The position numbers and the translations under genes were made by a program. From Hyphomicrobiales bacterium (lineage in GTDB: Bacteria > Pseudomonadota > Alphaproteobacteria > Rhizobiales > Rhizobiaceae), in contig UBMI01000002.1 of NCBI GenBank assembly GCA_900466475.1, forward strand, positions 248,001 to 312,000: a stretch of 64,000 nt of DNA, read 5' to 3'. Every line of letters begins with the position of its first letter. Within the stretch, counting starts at the first letter, position 1. The notes beneath the pieces are model-generated. The model was given only the letters and a program-made list of their open reading frames with translations. It was not told the DNA's origin and did not search any database. Of the stretch, positions 1 through 8,414 are shown one piece after another.

Positions 1-55
1 TGGAGGCAAGCAGAACGACGGAAGCGTGCGGCATGCGTCCGCGCGGCAAACTCAT
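1..55 (-). CDS. Possible N-terminus of an iron ABC transporter permease (partial)
   Basis: An ATG at 55-53 on the minus strand opens a frame that stays open to the window edge for 18 codons. It begins MSLPRGRM and runs into a hydrophobic stretch (VVLLAS). A GGGG run lies about nine bases upstream. The position, just downstream of the iron-binding protein gene on the same strand, is where the permease of an Fbp-type transporter is expected. Too little sequence is present to recognise the family, so this call rests mainly on context. An alternative start is the ATG at 34-32. Confidence 0.35.
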   Translation of the reverse strand, partial: MSLPRGRMPHASVVLLAS

Positions 56-141
56 TCGCGCGGCCCCTGGCGTCACCGGCGCCTTCTTGCCGGATGCAAG
101 CAATCTATTGTCCTGCAGCAAGGCCGATGCCTTCACACGCT

Positions 142-178
142 GAAAAAGGAAGGCAACCGCTTTTGAAGAGCGGTTGCC
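142..178 (-). terminator. Rho-independent terminator after the iron-binding protein gene
   Basis: A perfect 10-bp stem (152-161 with 169-178, loop of seven bases) is followed on the minus strand by a T-rich run. It lies 75 bp after the stop of the ferric-binding protein gene. If a permease gene follows, this hairpin would reduce its expression relative to the binding protein, an arrangement common in ABC operons. Confidence 0.75.
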
Positions 179-253
179 GGATTTCGTCATGCCCTAAGGT
201 TTTCTTGAGCCAAAAGCAATAGTTTTGGCCGGAAGAAGCCTGCGGCAGAAAGG

Positions 254-1279
254 TTAGATGAGGCCGGCGGCCGTCATCAACTCCACGACCTTCTTGCTGT
301 CCAGCGTCGAGGCTTCGACCTTCGGCGCGTCAAGGTCGGCAAGCGGAGTGAGCTTGTCGTTGGAAGCGGCGTCCTTGCCGACGGCATATTCATAGGAATC
401 GCCATCCTTGAGAACCGCCTGACCGGCCTTGCTGGTCAGATACTTGATGAAAGCCTGAGCTTCCTTCATGTGCTGCGTGGACTTCAGGACACCGCCGCCG
501 GAAACGGAAACAAAAGCGCCCGGATCCTGGTTCTTGAAATAATGCAGGCCGACATTCTTGCTGTTTTCGCCGGTCTTGGCCTGATCGCCGAACCAGTAGT
601 AGTGATAGATGATCGCGCCTTCGACTTCGCCGGCATTGACGGCCTTCATGGCGACGCTGTTGCCCTTGTAAGGCGTGGCATTGTCCTTGAGGCCCTTTAG
701 CCAGGCCTTGGTGGCGTCTTCGCCCTTCAGCTGCAGCAGAGCGGCAACGATGGCCTGGAAGTCGGCGCCGGCGGGAGCCGCGCCCCAACGGCCTTTCCAG
801 GCCGGATCCTGCAGGTCGAGCATCGACTTCGGCAGCTTGTCTTCCGTCAGCTTCGTCTTGTCATAGGCGAAAACGGTGGTGCGGGCAGCAATGCCGGTCC
901 ACATGCCGTCAGCCGGTCGATACTGCTCGGGAACCTGATCCAGCGTGTCCTTCTCGATCGGCGCAAACAAGCCGGCACCGTCGACCAGCGTCATCGCCGG
1001 CGAGTTTTCCGTCAGGAATACATCGGCAGGTGAAGCATCGCCTTCCTGGATGATCTGGTTTGCGAATTGCATGTCGCTGCCCTGGCGCATGGTGACCTTG
1101 ATTCCGGTCTCCTTGGTGAAGGCGTCGATCCATTCACGGCCCAGGCTTTCGTGCTGGGCATTGTAAACGACGATACCTTCGGACTCCTGCGCATAGGCGC
1201 TGCCTGCGAGCGCGGTGGCGGCGAGAAGTGAAGCGGCAAGCGCGAACGCGCCGGAAAGACGGTTAAGAGCAATTTTCAT
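254..1279 (-). CDS. fbpA: Ferric iron ABC transporter, periplasmic binding protein
   Basis: This 341-residue secreted protein binds Fe3+ in the periplasm and delivers it to an inner-membrane ABC permease. The ATG at 1279 was chosen because GGAGG lies seven bases upstream and it starts directly on a signal peptide (MKIALNRL, hydrophobic core, cleavage after AYA at residue 30). A longer frame upstream lacks such features. The mature protein reads IVVYNAQHE, typical of the FbpA/AfuA family, and near the C-terminal half carries a paired-tyrosine segment (HYYWFGD) of the kind that coordinates iron. The promoter holds two TGA-N9-TCA iron operators, which supports iron rather than another ligand. 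Other members of this family bind thiamine or polyamines, so the substrate is inferred from motif and operator. Confidence 0.8.
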   Translation of the reverse strand: MKIALNRLSGAFALAASLLAATALAGSAYAQESEGIVVYNAQHESLGREWIDAFTKETGIKVTMRQGSDMQFANQIIQEGDASPADVFLTENSPAMTLVDGAGLFAPIEKDTLDQVPEQYRPADGMWTGIAARTTVFAYDKTKLTEDKLPKSMLDLQDPAWKGRWGAAPAGADFQAIVAALLQLKGEDATKAWLKGLKDNATPYKGNSVAMKAVNAGEVEGAIIYHYYWFGDQAKTGENSKNVGLHYFKNQDPGAFVSVSGGGVLKSTQHMKEAQAFIKYLTSKAGQAVLKDGDSYEYAVGKDAASNDKLTPLADLDAPKVEASTLDSKKVVELMTAAGLI

Positions 1280-1327
1280 GATGGCCTCCGTGGCGATGTC
1301 ACCCGAGCTCCCAAGGGTGATGGCAGG

Positions 1328-1356
1328 CGTATATTTTTGTTGACTGCTTAGTTCAA
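1328..1356 (-). promoter_or_regulatory. Probable sigma-70 promoter of the iron-binding protein gene
   Basis: On the minus strand a TTGAAC (-35, 1356-1351) and a TATACG (-10, 1333-1328) are separated by 17 bases, 48 bp upstream of the ATG. An iron operator occupies the spacer, so a bound repressor would cover the promoter. Confidence 0.5.
1341..1355. promoter_or_regulatory. Iron-responsive operator (RirA-type, TGA-N9-TCA), proximal copy
   Basis: TGACTGCTTAGTTCA fits the TGA-N9-TCA consensus reported for RirA-controlled iron genes in rhizobia. It lies between the predicted -35 and -10 boxes of the iron-binding protein gene. Confidence 0.6.
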
Positions 1357-1388
1357 GTTTCGAAGTCAAAAAAATCATCACATTATCT

Positions 1389-1403
1389 TGACTCAATTTT
1401 TCA
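1389..1403. promoter_or_regulatory. Iron-responsive operator (RirA-type), distal copy
   Basis: TGACTCAATTTTTCA is a second exact TGA-N9-TCA match, 48 bp upstream of the first and in an AT-rich stretch. Two copies in the same short promoter make chance less likely. Confidence 0.5.
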
Positions 1404-1432
1404 TCTTCGCAGGGAATAAATCCGGATTTCGT

Positions 1433-1463
1433 CAAAAAAAAGCGACGCCGGTGAGGCGTCGCT
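1433..1463 (-). terminator. Rho-independent terminator after amaB
   Basis: A 9-bp GC-rich stem (1441-1449 with 1455-1463, loop ggtga) is followed on the minus strand by a run of T (A-run at 1434-1440 on the plus strand). It lies 23 bp after the amaB stop. A short T-run on the other side may give weak activity on the plus strand. Confidence 0.85.
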
Positions 1464-1485
1464 TTTGTGGTTCCAATGCGTCAGC

Positions 1486-3024
1486 TTATTCGACGTCGAA
1501 CTTGACGCCCTGCGCCAGCGGCAAGGTCTTGCCGTAATTGACGGTGTTGGTGGAACGGCGCATGTAAGCCTTCCAGGCGTCCGAACCCGATTCACGGCCG
1601 CCGCCCGTCTCTTTCTCCCCGCCAAAGGCTCCGCCGATTTCAGCACCGGATGGACCGATATTGACGTTGGCGATTCCGCAATCCGAGCCACGCGAGGAGA
1701 GGAAGGTTTCCGCTTCGCGCATATTGTTGGTGAAGATCGAGGACGACAGGCCCTGTGGGACAGCGTTGTGCAGTTCCAGCACGGCATCGAAATCGCTGTA
1801 CTTGATGACGTACAGGATCGGCGCGAAGGTTTCGTGCTCCACCGGGCCGGTCTGCTCCCGCATTTCGACGAGCGCGGGGCGAACATAGAAGGCTTCTGCC
1901 GAACCATTGTCGACACGCTCACCACCGACGACGGCGCCACCGGCAGCCCTTGCCTGGCCGAGGGCCGTCTGCATCTTCTCGAAGGCCAGACCATCGATCA
2001 ACGGGCCGACCAGTGTACCGGTTTCCAGCGGATTGCCGATCGTCACCGAGCCATAGGCCTTCTTCAGCCGCGGAACGAGCTGGTCGTAGACGCTCTCATG
2101 CACGAAGAGACGGCGTAGCGTCGTGCAGCGCTGGCCGGCCGTGCCCATGGCCGCGAAGGCAACACCGCGCAGCGTCAGGTCGAGATCGGCCGTTGGGCAG
2201 ACGATCGCGGCATTGTTGCCGCCAAGTTCCAGGATCGCGCGGGCAAAGCGCTGGGACAGGCGCGGGCCGACGGCGCGGCCCATGGCGGTGGAGCCGGTCG
2301 CCGAAACCAGCGGGATCTTCGGATGGTCGACCAGCACTTCGCCGATCTCGCGGCCACCGATCAACAGAGTAGAGAGATTTGCCGGTGCCTTGCCGCCTTC
2401 GGCGACGAAACGCTTCAACGCCTTCTCAAACAGGGCCTGCACGGCAAGAGCCGTCAGCGGCGTCTTTTCGGAAGGCTTCCAGACGGTGGAATTGCCGCAG
2501 ACGAGGGCGAGAGCCGCATTCCACGACCAGACGGCAACCGGGAAGTTGAAGGCCGAAATGATACCGATGGCGCCAAGCGGATGCCAGCTTTCCATCATGC
2601 GGTGCTCGGCCCGCTCGGTAGCAATCGTCAGCCCGTAAAGCTGGCGGGAAAGACCGACGGCGAAATCGCAGATATCGATCATTTCCTGTACTTCGCCGAG
2701 ACCTTCGGAGGTGATCTTTCCGACTTCGATCGAAACCAGGCGGCCGAGCGCGACCTTGGAGGCGCGCAGTTCCTCGCCGAGCAGGCGGACCAGCTCGCCG
2801 CGCTTCGGAGCCGGAACGGCCCGCCACTCGAGGAAAGCCTTGTGTGCCGCATCGATCGCCGCCTTGGCGTCGGCGACGGAATGCTCCTTCAGCTTGCCGA
2901 TTTCCTTGCCGGTGATCGGCGAGGTGACGGACAGCGTGCCGCCCGTATAGCTCCTGGCATCGACGCCGAGATCGGCGAGCAACTTGGCAGTTTCGGTGGC
3001 GAGATCGAGGACGGCGATGTTCAT
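1486..3024 (-). CDS. amaB: L-2-aminoadipate 6-semialdehyde (piperideine-6-carboxylate) dehydrogenase, ALDH7 family
   Basis: This enzyme oxidises 2-aminoadipate semialdehyde, in equilibrium with piperideine-6-carboxylate, to 2-aminoadipate with NAD+, in lysine/pipecolate degradation. The protein has 512 residues, the usual size of ALDH7 enzymes. The general base is Glu266 in LELGGNN and the catalytic Cys300 lies in GQRCTTLRR, both ALDH7 signatures. The ATG at 3024 (MNIAVL) fits the family N-terminus better than a longer frame that would overlap the upstream gene. It lies 25 bp after amaA and is the last gene of a three-gene operon hglS-amaA-amaB, ending in a clear terminator. Its neighbours are what fix the substrate. 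The family assignment is secure and the specific substrate is inferred. Confidence 0.9.
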   Translation of the reverse strand: MNIAVLDLATETAKLLADLGVDARSYTGGTLSVTSPITGKEIGKLKEHSVADAKAAIDAAHKAFLEWRAVPAPKRGELVRLLGEELRASKVALGRLVSIEVGKITSEGLGEVQEMIDICDFAVGLSRQLYGLTIATERAEHRMMESWHPLGAIGIISAFNFPVAVWSWNAALALVCGNSTVWKPSEKTPLTALAVQALFEKALKRFVAEGGKAPANLSTLLIGGREIGEVLVDHPKIPLVSATGSTAMGRAVGPRLSQRFARAILELGGNNAAIVCPTADLDLTLRGVAFAAMGTAGQRCTTLRRLFVHESVYDQLVPRLKKAYGSVTIGNPLETGTLVGPLIDGLAFEKMQTALGQARAAGGAVVGGERVDNGSAEAFYVRPALVEMREQTGPVEHETFAPILYVIKYSDFDAVLELHNAVPQGLSSSIFTNNMREAETFLSSRGSDCGIANVNIGPSGAEIGGAFGGEKETGGGRESGSDAWKAYMRRSTNTVNYGKTLPLAQGVKFDVE

Positions 3025-3049
3025 TGTCGTGGTTCCAGTCTTGTTGTTC

Positions 3050-4333
3050 TCAGAAACGGGCATCGGCGAAATGGGCGACCTGAGCGCCGGCTTCGTACCA
3101 TAGTTCCCTAAGCGCGCGGAAGCTCTGCTCACGAGGGTCGGTCAGCGGCAAAGGCAGATCCGCTTCACCAATCCGGCCAAGAATATGCTCCGCCAGGGTG
3201 CGGCCGAACACCGTGCCGGGCGCAATCCCGCGGCCGTTATAGCCCGAAAAGCCGATGACATTGGGGGCGAATTTGTGGAAACGCGGCAGGGCGTTGTCAG
3301 TCATGCCGATCTGCCCGTACCATTCGCACTCGAATTCGGCGTCGCCGATCTCGGGGAAGAGCCGCTTCAGCGCGCGCTTGGCCCAGCCCTTGTGCACGGA
3401 CAGGCCGGTATTGCGCAGCGCCCCGACACTTCCGAAGACCAGGCGGCCAGCCTGATCCATCCGGAAGGACGAGAGAATTTCCTTCGTATCCCATACGCCC
3501 TCGCGATTGGGCAGGATCGACTGACGCAGGTTATGGCCGAGCGGCACGGTGGCAAAATTGAAATAGGGCAGAAATACCTGTTCGTTGCGCACCTGTTCCC
3601 AGGGACCGGTGCTGTAGGCATCCGTCGCCACGATGATCCAATCAGCCGTTACCTGCCCATGCCCCGTCTTCACCATCCACCGGCTGCCTTGCCGCTCGGT
3701 CGCAATGACGGAGCTTGCCGTGTGCAGCGCAACGCCCACCTTTTGGGCGGCATGTGCCAGCCCGCGCGCATAGGCAAGCGGCTGCAGCGTGCCGGCCCGC
3801 ATGTCGAGCAGCGAGCCGGCATAGGCATTCGTGCCAATGCGTTTTGCAGTCTCATCGGCATCGAGCAGTGCGACAGGCGCACCCCGCGCCGACCACTGCT
3901 TGTAGCGCTCCTCGACTTCCTTCAGACCGTCGACGCCAACGGCGCAATGCAGCGTACCCTGCTTTTCGAGCTCGCAGGCGATCCCGTGCTTTTCGATCAG
4001 CTCCATCACCAGCCGCGGTGCATTACCGAGCAGGTCGAGCAGCCGCTCGCCATAGACGGGGCCGAGCACCCCGGGCAGATCATCAGGCATGACCCACATG
4101 CCGGCATTGATGAGCCCGACATTGCGGCCTGCGCCGCCGAAGCCGATCTCCTTCGCCTCCAGGAGCACAACCCGCGATCCGGCCTCGGCCAGATGCAGGC
4201 CGGAAGAAAGGCCGGTATAGCCGCCGCCGACAATGACAACATCGGCATCGACGGCACCTGACAGTGCAGACGCGAAGGGTGGCTGGGGAGCAGTCTTTTC
4301 CCACAGGCCGTGGGAGCGCGGATCATTGAGCAT
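3050..4333 (-). CDS. amaA: FAD-dependent amine oxidoreductase, probable L-pipecolate oxidase
   Basis: This 427-residue flavoprotein of the DAO/GlcD-like family has a Rossmann dinucleotide-binding motif at residues 33-41 (VIVGGGYTG) followed by LLEAKEIGFGGAGRN, where FAD contacts are made. The C-terminal half has the usual GYNGRGIAPG FAD-closing motif. It sits between hglS and the ALDH7 gene, which is the setting of pipecolate oxidase AmaA in pseudomonads. There the enzyme converts L-pipecolate to piperideine-6-carboxylate, the substrate of the next enzyme. Related proteins (PuuB, OoxB types) oxidise other amines, so the substrate rests on the operon. The ATG at 4333 has only a weak ribosome binding site. 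Confidence 0.8.
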   Translation of the reverse strand: MLNDPRSHGLWEKTAPQPPFASALSGAVDADVVIVGGGYTGLSSGLHLAEAGSRVVLLEAKEIGFGGAGRNVGLINAGMWVMPDDLPGVLGPVYGERLLDLLGNAPRLVMELIEKHGIACELEKQGTLHCAVGVDGLKEVEERYKQWSARGAPVALLDADETAKRIGTNAYAGSLLDMRAGTLQPLAYARGLAHAAQKVGVALHTASSVIATERQGSRWMVKTGHGQVTADWIIVATDAYSTGPWEQVRNEQVFLPYFNFATVPLGHNLRQSILPNREGVWDTKEILSSFRMDQAGRLVFGSVGALRNTGLSVHKGWAKRALKRLFPEIGDAEFECEWYGQIGMTDNALPRFHKFAPNVIGFSGYNGRGIAPGTVFGRTLAEHILGRIGEADLPLPLTDPREQSFRALRELWYEAGAQVAHFADARF

Positions 4334-4402
4334 CGGACAGTCCAGTCTGGATCGAAATCGGTACTCTAGCGCCGCTCCCGCCCCTGCGGAAGCGGCCTGT
4401 TG

Positions 4403-5809
4403 TCAGGCGACCGTCTTCAGCTTCAGGCCCGAAAGGCCGAGCTCTTCCATGGCCATATCAAGCGATGCGGCCTGCCGCTCGGCATAAAGCGCGAGCTCGT
4501 CCTGCACGTCGGCGCCAAGCGCCTGCTCGAAAGCTGCCCTGTTCGAACGTGTCGCATAATTCTGCTGCTGGTCCGTGCCGAGATTCGACTGGAAGATACC
4601 TGCCGCGCTGACGGGCAGGAAATCCTCGTAGATGACAGGATCGAAACGCAGATAACCTTTGGCGATCAGGGCCTCCGTATCGGACGGCAATTGGCCCTTC
4701 GCAGCAAGACCTTCAGGCGTCGCCGAATAGTGGAAGAAGGCCAGTCCTTCGCGCCGCAACTCGTCCCAACCGTCCGGCAATGCCTTGAATCGTCCCGCGA
4801 GCTCGACACCATAGTCGCCGGCCTTGGCCCCGGATGCGCCGACCTGCACTTCGCCGCGCACCGAGGCGAGCAAGCGATCGTAGAGCGCCCGGCCCTTGGC
4901 CGTCAGCGCAACGCCACGCTGTTCTATCTCGCCAAATCGAGCCGTATGCGTGCCTGCCTTCGTGCCGGCAGCATCCGTGAAGGCAATCGGCTCTTCCAGC
5001 GCCTTGAAACTCGTCTGCCGCAGCAGGATATCGCAATTGCGCCGCGGCGGTCCTTCGATGACGGCCTTCGGCGTGATGCCGCGCTCCGGCATACGCCGCT
5101 GCACTTCATCAATATCGAGCGTGCGCGGAGTGAGATGGTTGATATGTGGGCCCTTGAAGCTGACGACATCGGCAATGAGGCGGTGTGCGTCATGCAGGCG
5201 CTTGTAGGTCTCGGCACTGACGGTTGCCTCGCCATGCCAGCGGAAGGTTTCCAGCGCCTCGGCGACAAATTCTGCAGCTTCCGCTTCCGTCAGTCCACCA
5301 GCCTTCTCATGCTGCTCGATGAGCTTGATGGCGCGCGGCGTATAGATCTGCCGCTTGGCCAGGATATCAGCGGCTTCGAAGCGCAATTCCGTGTCCTCGA
5401 TCAATTCTAGCCGCAACAGCGAGGTAAAGACACGGAACGGATTGACGTTCAGCGCCTTTTCTTCGACAGGCCTGAAGCAGGTAGAATGCACGGGAACACC
5501 GGCGACCGAGAGATCGTAATAACCGACCGACTGCATGCCCATGACGGCAAAGAGCCGTCGGATGGTGAAGAGCTCCTCAGCCGTTCCGAGCCGGATCGCA
5601 CCGTGGCGCTCGACATCGATGCGCTCGAGCTCACCTGCACGCCGAAGCCGCTCGCTAAGTTCCTGGTCTTTCGCGAGGACTTCGGCGTTGACCTCCCCCA
5701 CAAGCTCGATCAGCGTCCCGTATTGCGGCACCTCCGTCCGGTACATCTGTGACATGGCTTCGGTGAAAAGCGAACGGATGCGATCCGTGGAGACGAAAGC
5801 GCCGGGCAT
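4403..5809 (-). CDS. hglS: 2-oxoadipate dioxygenase/decarboxylase (HglS, formerly DUF1338/YdcJ)
   Basis: The family converts 2-oxoadipate to D-2-hydroxyglutarate using non-haem Fe(II) and O2, a late step of lysine catabolism through 2-aminoadipate. The start at 5809 (MPGAFVST) has GGAG nine bases upstream and matches the family N-terminus; an ATG at 5830 is possible. With this start (468 residues) the candidate metal ligands are His69 in RHGAIR, His225 in HINHLTPR and Glu294 in FGEIEQRG. Arg73 is in the substrate-binding position. These correspond to the catalytic residues described for the Pseudomonas putida enzyme. It is the first gene of the operon with amaA and amaB, which links 2-aminoadipate production to 2-oxoadipate use. 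The transaminase for the step between is not in this window. Confidence 0.88.
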   Translation of the reverse strand: MPGAFVSTDRIRSLFTEAMSQMYRTEVPQYGTLIELVGEVNAEVLAKDQELSERLRRAGELERIDVERHGAIRLGTAEELFTIRRLFAVMGMQSVGYYDLSVAGVPVHSTCFRPVEEKALNVNPFRVFTSLLRLELIEDTELRFEAADILAKRQIYTPRAIKLIEQHEKAGGLTEAEAAEFVAEALETFRWHGEATVSAETYKRLHDAHRLIADVVSFKGPHINHLTPRTLDIDEVQRRMPERGITPKAVIEGPPRRNCDILLRQTSFKALEEPIAFTDAAGTKAGTHTARFGEIEQRGVALTAKGRALYDRLLASVRGEVQVGASGAKAGDYGVELAGRFKALPDGWDELRREGLAFFHYSATPEGLAAKGQLPSDTEALIAKGYLRFDPVIYEDFLPVSAAGIFQSNLGTDQQQNYATRSNRAAFEQALGADVQDELALYAERQAASLDMAMEELGLSGLKLKTVA

Positions 5810-5900
5810 TGAAGAAAACTCCGCGTTCATTCCGATTTTGCAGGATGAAGTTCTTTACAAGGGCTCTTAGGCCGTGAATATCGACGTTTCGGAAACAGCT

Positions 5901-5917
5901 CATTCTAAAATGGAATG
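5901..5917. promoter_or_regulatory. Putative LysR box between hglS and the LysR gene
   Basis: CATTC-N7-GAATG is a perfect 5-bp inverted repeat that contains the T-N11-A core of LysR-family operators. It overlaps the start of the lysR gene and lies about 90 bp from the hglS start. That would allow autorepression and control of the divergent lysine operon. Confidence 0.45.
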
Positions 5918-6823
5918 ATCATGCTTGCACCAAGGCGCTTTCTGCCATCGATTGCTCATCTTGCCGCCTTCGAAGCGGTCGCCCGCACCGGCAGCGTAAC
6001 ATCTGCCGCCCGCGAGCTTGACCTGACACAGAGCGCCGTCAGCCGCCAGATCAAGGCGCTTGAGGAACATCTTGGGGTCGAACTGTTCCTGCGAGAGCGC
6101 CAGACCGTGCGCCTTACCCTTGCCGGCGATGCCTATGCCCGCGAAATCCGGGAAGCGCTGCGACGCATCTCCAGCGCCTCGCTGAACCTGCGCGCCAACC
6201 CGCACGGCGGTACGCTGAACCTTGCGATCCTGCCAACCTTCGGCACACGCTGGCTGGCGCCACGCCTGGGCCGTTTTCTCGGTGCCAACCCCGGTGTCAC
6301 GATCAACCTCGTCACCCGGCTCTCCTCCTTCGATTTCCGTCTCGATTCCATCGATGCAGCCATCCACTTCGGCCATCCGCACTGGCCGGGCGCCGAACTC
6401 GCCTTCCTGATGTCGGAGCGCACGCTGCCCGCCTGCAGTCCGGATTTCTTCAAGCGCAATGAGATCACCCGGCCGGAAGATCTGCTCTCGGTGCCGCTCC
6501 TGCATCTGACGACCCGTTCCGACGCCTGGGAGCGCTGGTTTGCCGATAACGGCGTTGCCTTCGAAAGCGTGCATGGCATGCTGTTCGACCAGTTTGCCAC
6601 CGCAGCACAGGCGGCCATCGCCGGCCTAGGCGTCGCCCTTCTGCCAACTTTCCTCATCCAGGATGAGCTGGAGCGCGGCGATCTCGTTGCTGCCGTCGAC
6701 CGCGAGATGGAGAGCCGCGAGCGTTATTATCTCGCCTTTCCGCCGGAGCGTGCCGACTATGCCCCGCTTGCCGCTTTCCGCGACTGGATCGTCTCCGAAG
6801 CCCATTCGGGTTCCGACACGTAA
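5915..6823 (+). CDS. LysR-family transcriptional regulator of the lysine/pipecolate operon
   Basis: This 302-residue LysR regulator has an N-terminal winged helix-turn-helix (about residues 10-65, ARELDLTQSAVSRQIKALEE) and a periplasmic-binding-protein-like effector domain of the GcvA type. It is transcribed away from hglS-amaA-amaB with only 84-105 bp between them, the classic LysR arrangement, so it probably controls that operon. The first ATG is at 5915; an ATG at 5921 has a better placed GGA and may be the true start. The effector is unknown; a lysine catabolic intermediate is the natural guess. Confidence 0.85.
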   Translation: MIMLAPRRFLPSIAHLAAFEAVARTGSVTSAARELDLTQSAVSRQIKALEEHLGVELFLRERQTVRLTLAGDAYAREIREALRRISSASLNLRANPHGGTLNLAILPTFGTRWLAPRLGRFLGANPGVTINLVTRLSSFDFRLDSIDAAIHFGHPHWPGAELAFLMSERTLPACSPDFFKRNEITRPEDLLSVPLLHLTTRSDAWERWFADNGVAFESVHGMLFDQFATAAQAAIAGLGVALLPTFLIQDELERGDLVAAVDREMESRERYYLAFPPERADYAPLAAFRDWIVSEAHSGSDT

Positions 6824-6893
6824 GGAAGGCTTGCATCGCGGACGCGCTTTCGACCATTATGCGCGCCATCAGAATTCGATGCAGGAAATTCCT

Positions 6894-7130
6894 ATGAAGC
6901 CGATTTTCGTCCAGCTCCAGTGCGCCCCCGGCAAGACCTACGAGGTCGCCGACGCCATCTACAAGACCGAGCTGGTCTCGGAGCTCTATTCGACATCAGG
7001 CAACTACGACCTGCTGCTCAAGGTCTACATCGAGGAAGGCCAGGATATCGGCAAATTCATCAACGACAACATCGCCAATATCCCCGGCATCGTTCGCTCG
7101 CTGACGACATTGACCTTCAAGGCATTCTAA
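6894..7130 (+). CDS. Stand-alone Lrp/AsnC ligand-binding (RAM) domain protein
   Basis: The 78-residue protein consists only of the alpha/beta amino-acid-binding domain found at the C-terminus of Lrp/AsnC regulators (MKPIFVQLQCAPGKTYEVAD, then GNYDLLLKVY and IPGIVRSLTTL). It has no helix-turn-helix. The start at 6894 is set by AGGA seven bases upstream; a longer in-frame extension overlaps the lysR gene and is not coding-like. Such one-domain proteins form oligomers and may bind amino acids or modulate full-length Lrp proteins. It follows the LysR gene on the same strand by 70 bp, which suggests a role in amino acid sensing, but nothing shows its partner. Confidence 0.85.
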   Translation: MKPIFVQLQCAPGKTYEVADAIYKTELVSELYSTSGNYDLLLKVYIEEGQDIGKFINDNIANIPGIVRSLTTLTFKAF

Positions 7131-7232
7131 AGCGGTTAACCATCGCACCAATAAAGCCGGAAGGGTCACTTCCTCATATACCGCACCTTAAGGCTCGGTA
7201 TGGCTGGTCATTCCCATAGAGAACAGGTGGGA

Positions 7233-8399
7233 ATGTCCCTCTCCGTGGTAGAGACCGTCGAGAACAGCCCGCAGCCGAAAGCTGCGCCCCTCATCGTGCA
7301 CGTCGTACGGCAGTTTCTGCCCAACCGTGGCGGCCTTGAGGATGTGGTCGCCAATCTTGCCCGGCAAACGTTGAAACGCGGATACCGAGTCCGTGTTGTC
7401 ACGCTTGATTCCCTCTTCACCGCTCCCGACGACAAGCTTCCCGCGCGCGAAACCATCGACGGCATCGAGGTTGTCCGTATCCCCTGGTCCGGCAGCAGCC
7501 GCTATCCGGTAGCACCACAGGTCTTCCGCCATATCGGCGACGTCGATCTTATCCATGTCCATGCGATCGACTTCTTCTTCGACGCGCTCGCTTGGGGCAG
7601 GTTCCTGCACCGCAAGCCCATGGTCGTCACGACCCATGGCGGTTTCTTTCACACGAAGAAATTCCTTGTTATCAAGAAGATATGGTTCCGAACGTTGACA
7701 CGCTTCTCGGCGATCGCCTATCGCCGCGTCATCTGCTGCAGCGCGTCGGACCTCAGCCAGTTCATCCAGATCGTCCCCAATGGCATAACGATCGAGAATG
7801 GCGCCGATATCGGCAAATTCGCCGACGCCGCCTCGCGCACGCCCGAGCGACGCATCATCACGATCGGGCGCTTCTCGGTAAACAAACGGCTCGATCTTCT
7901 GCTGGATGCGATGGCAGCACTCGTAAAACGCAATCCCGATTGGCATCTGGACGTTATCGGCGCCGAATCCGATCTTGATGCTGCTGACGTCAGGCGGGAG
8001 ATTGCCGCAAGATCGTTGGAAACATCCGTAACCCTGACCATTTCACCGGACAATCACGCGATCCGCGGCATCATTGCCAAGGCAACACTTATGGCTTCGG
8101 CATCGGAATATGAAGGCTTCGGCATCGTTGCGCTGGAAGCGATGAGCGCTGGCCTGCAGCCGGTCCTCAACACCAACGAGGCCTATCGCGCGCTCGCAGG
8201 ACGGCATGAGGAAATCATCCTCGCCGACTTCACGAAGCCGGAACTCGCGGCGGATGCGATCGAGAAAGCCTATCGCGACGTCACCGTCGAGGGTTCGTCC
8301 TTGCGGGAGAGCCTCATGCAGGCCGCCCACGCCTATTCGTGGGATGCCGTTGCGGAACGTTATATCGACCTCTACCGCTCAATCGGCATTGCCACTTAA
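7233..8399 (+). CDS. Glycosyltransferase family 4 (GT-B fold)
   Basis: This 388-residue GT-B glycosyltransferase has the N-terminal acceptor lobe (HVVRQFLPNRGGLEDVV, with the GG of the family) and a C-terminal nucleotide-sugar lobe with ITIGRFSVNKRLD. The retaining E-x7-E motif is in EYEGFGIVALEAMSAG near residue 292. The start at 7233 (MSLSVV) follows AGGTGGGA; the ATG at 7200 is also in frame. It converges on the flippase-hydrolase fusion gene (15 bp between stops), so it likely belongs to the same saccharide pathway although it is not in that operon. Donor and acceptor cannot be read from sequence. Confidence 0.85.
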   Translation: MSLSVVETVENSPQPKAAPLIVHVVRQFLPNRGGLEDVVANLARQTLKRGYRVRVVTLDSLFTAPDDKLPARETIDGIEVVRIPWSGSSRYPVAPQVFRHIGDVDLIHVHAIDFFFDALAWGRFLHRKPMVVTTHGGFFHTKKFLVIKKIWFRTLTRFSAIAYRRVICCSASDLSQFIQIVPNGITIENGADIGKFADAASRTPERRIITIGRFSVNKRLDLLLDAMAALVKRNPDWHLDVIGAESDLDAADVRREIAARSLETSVTLTISPDNHAIRGIIAKATLMASASEYEGFGIVALEAMSAGLQPVLNTNEAYRALAGRHEEIILADFTKPELAADAIEKAYRDVTVEGSSLRESLMQAAHAYSWDAVAERYIDLYRSIGIAT

Positions 8400-8414
8400 A
8401 AGATCCGGAAATTC

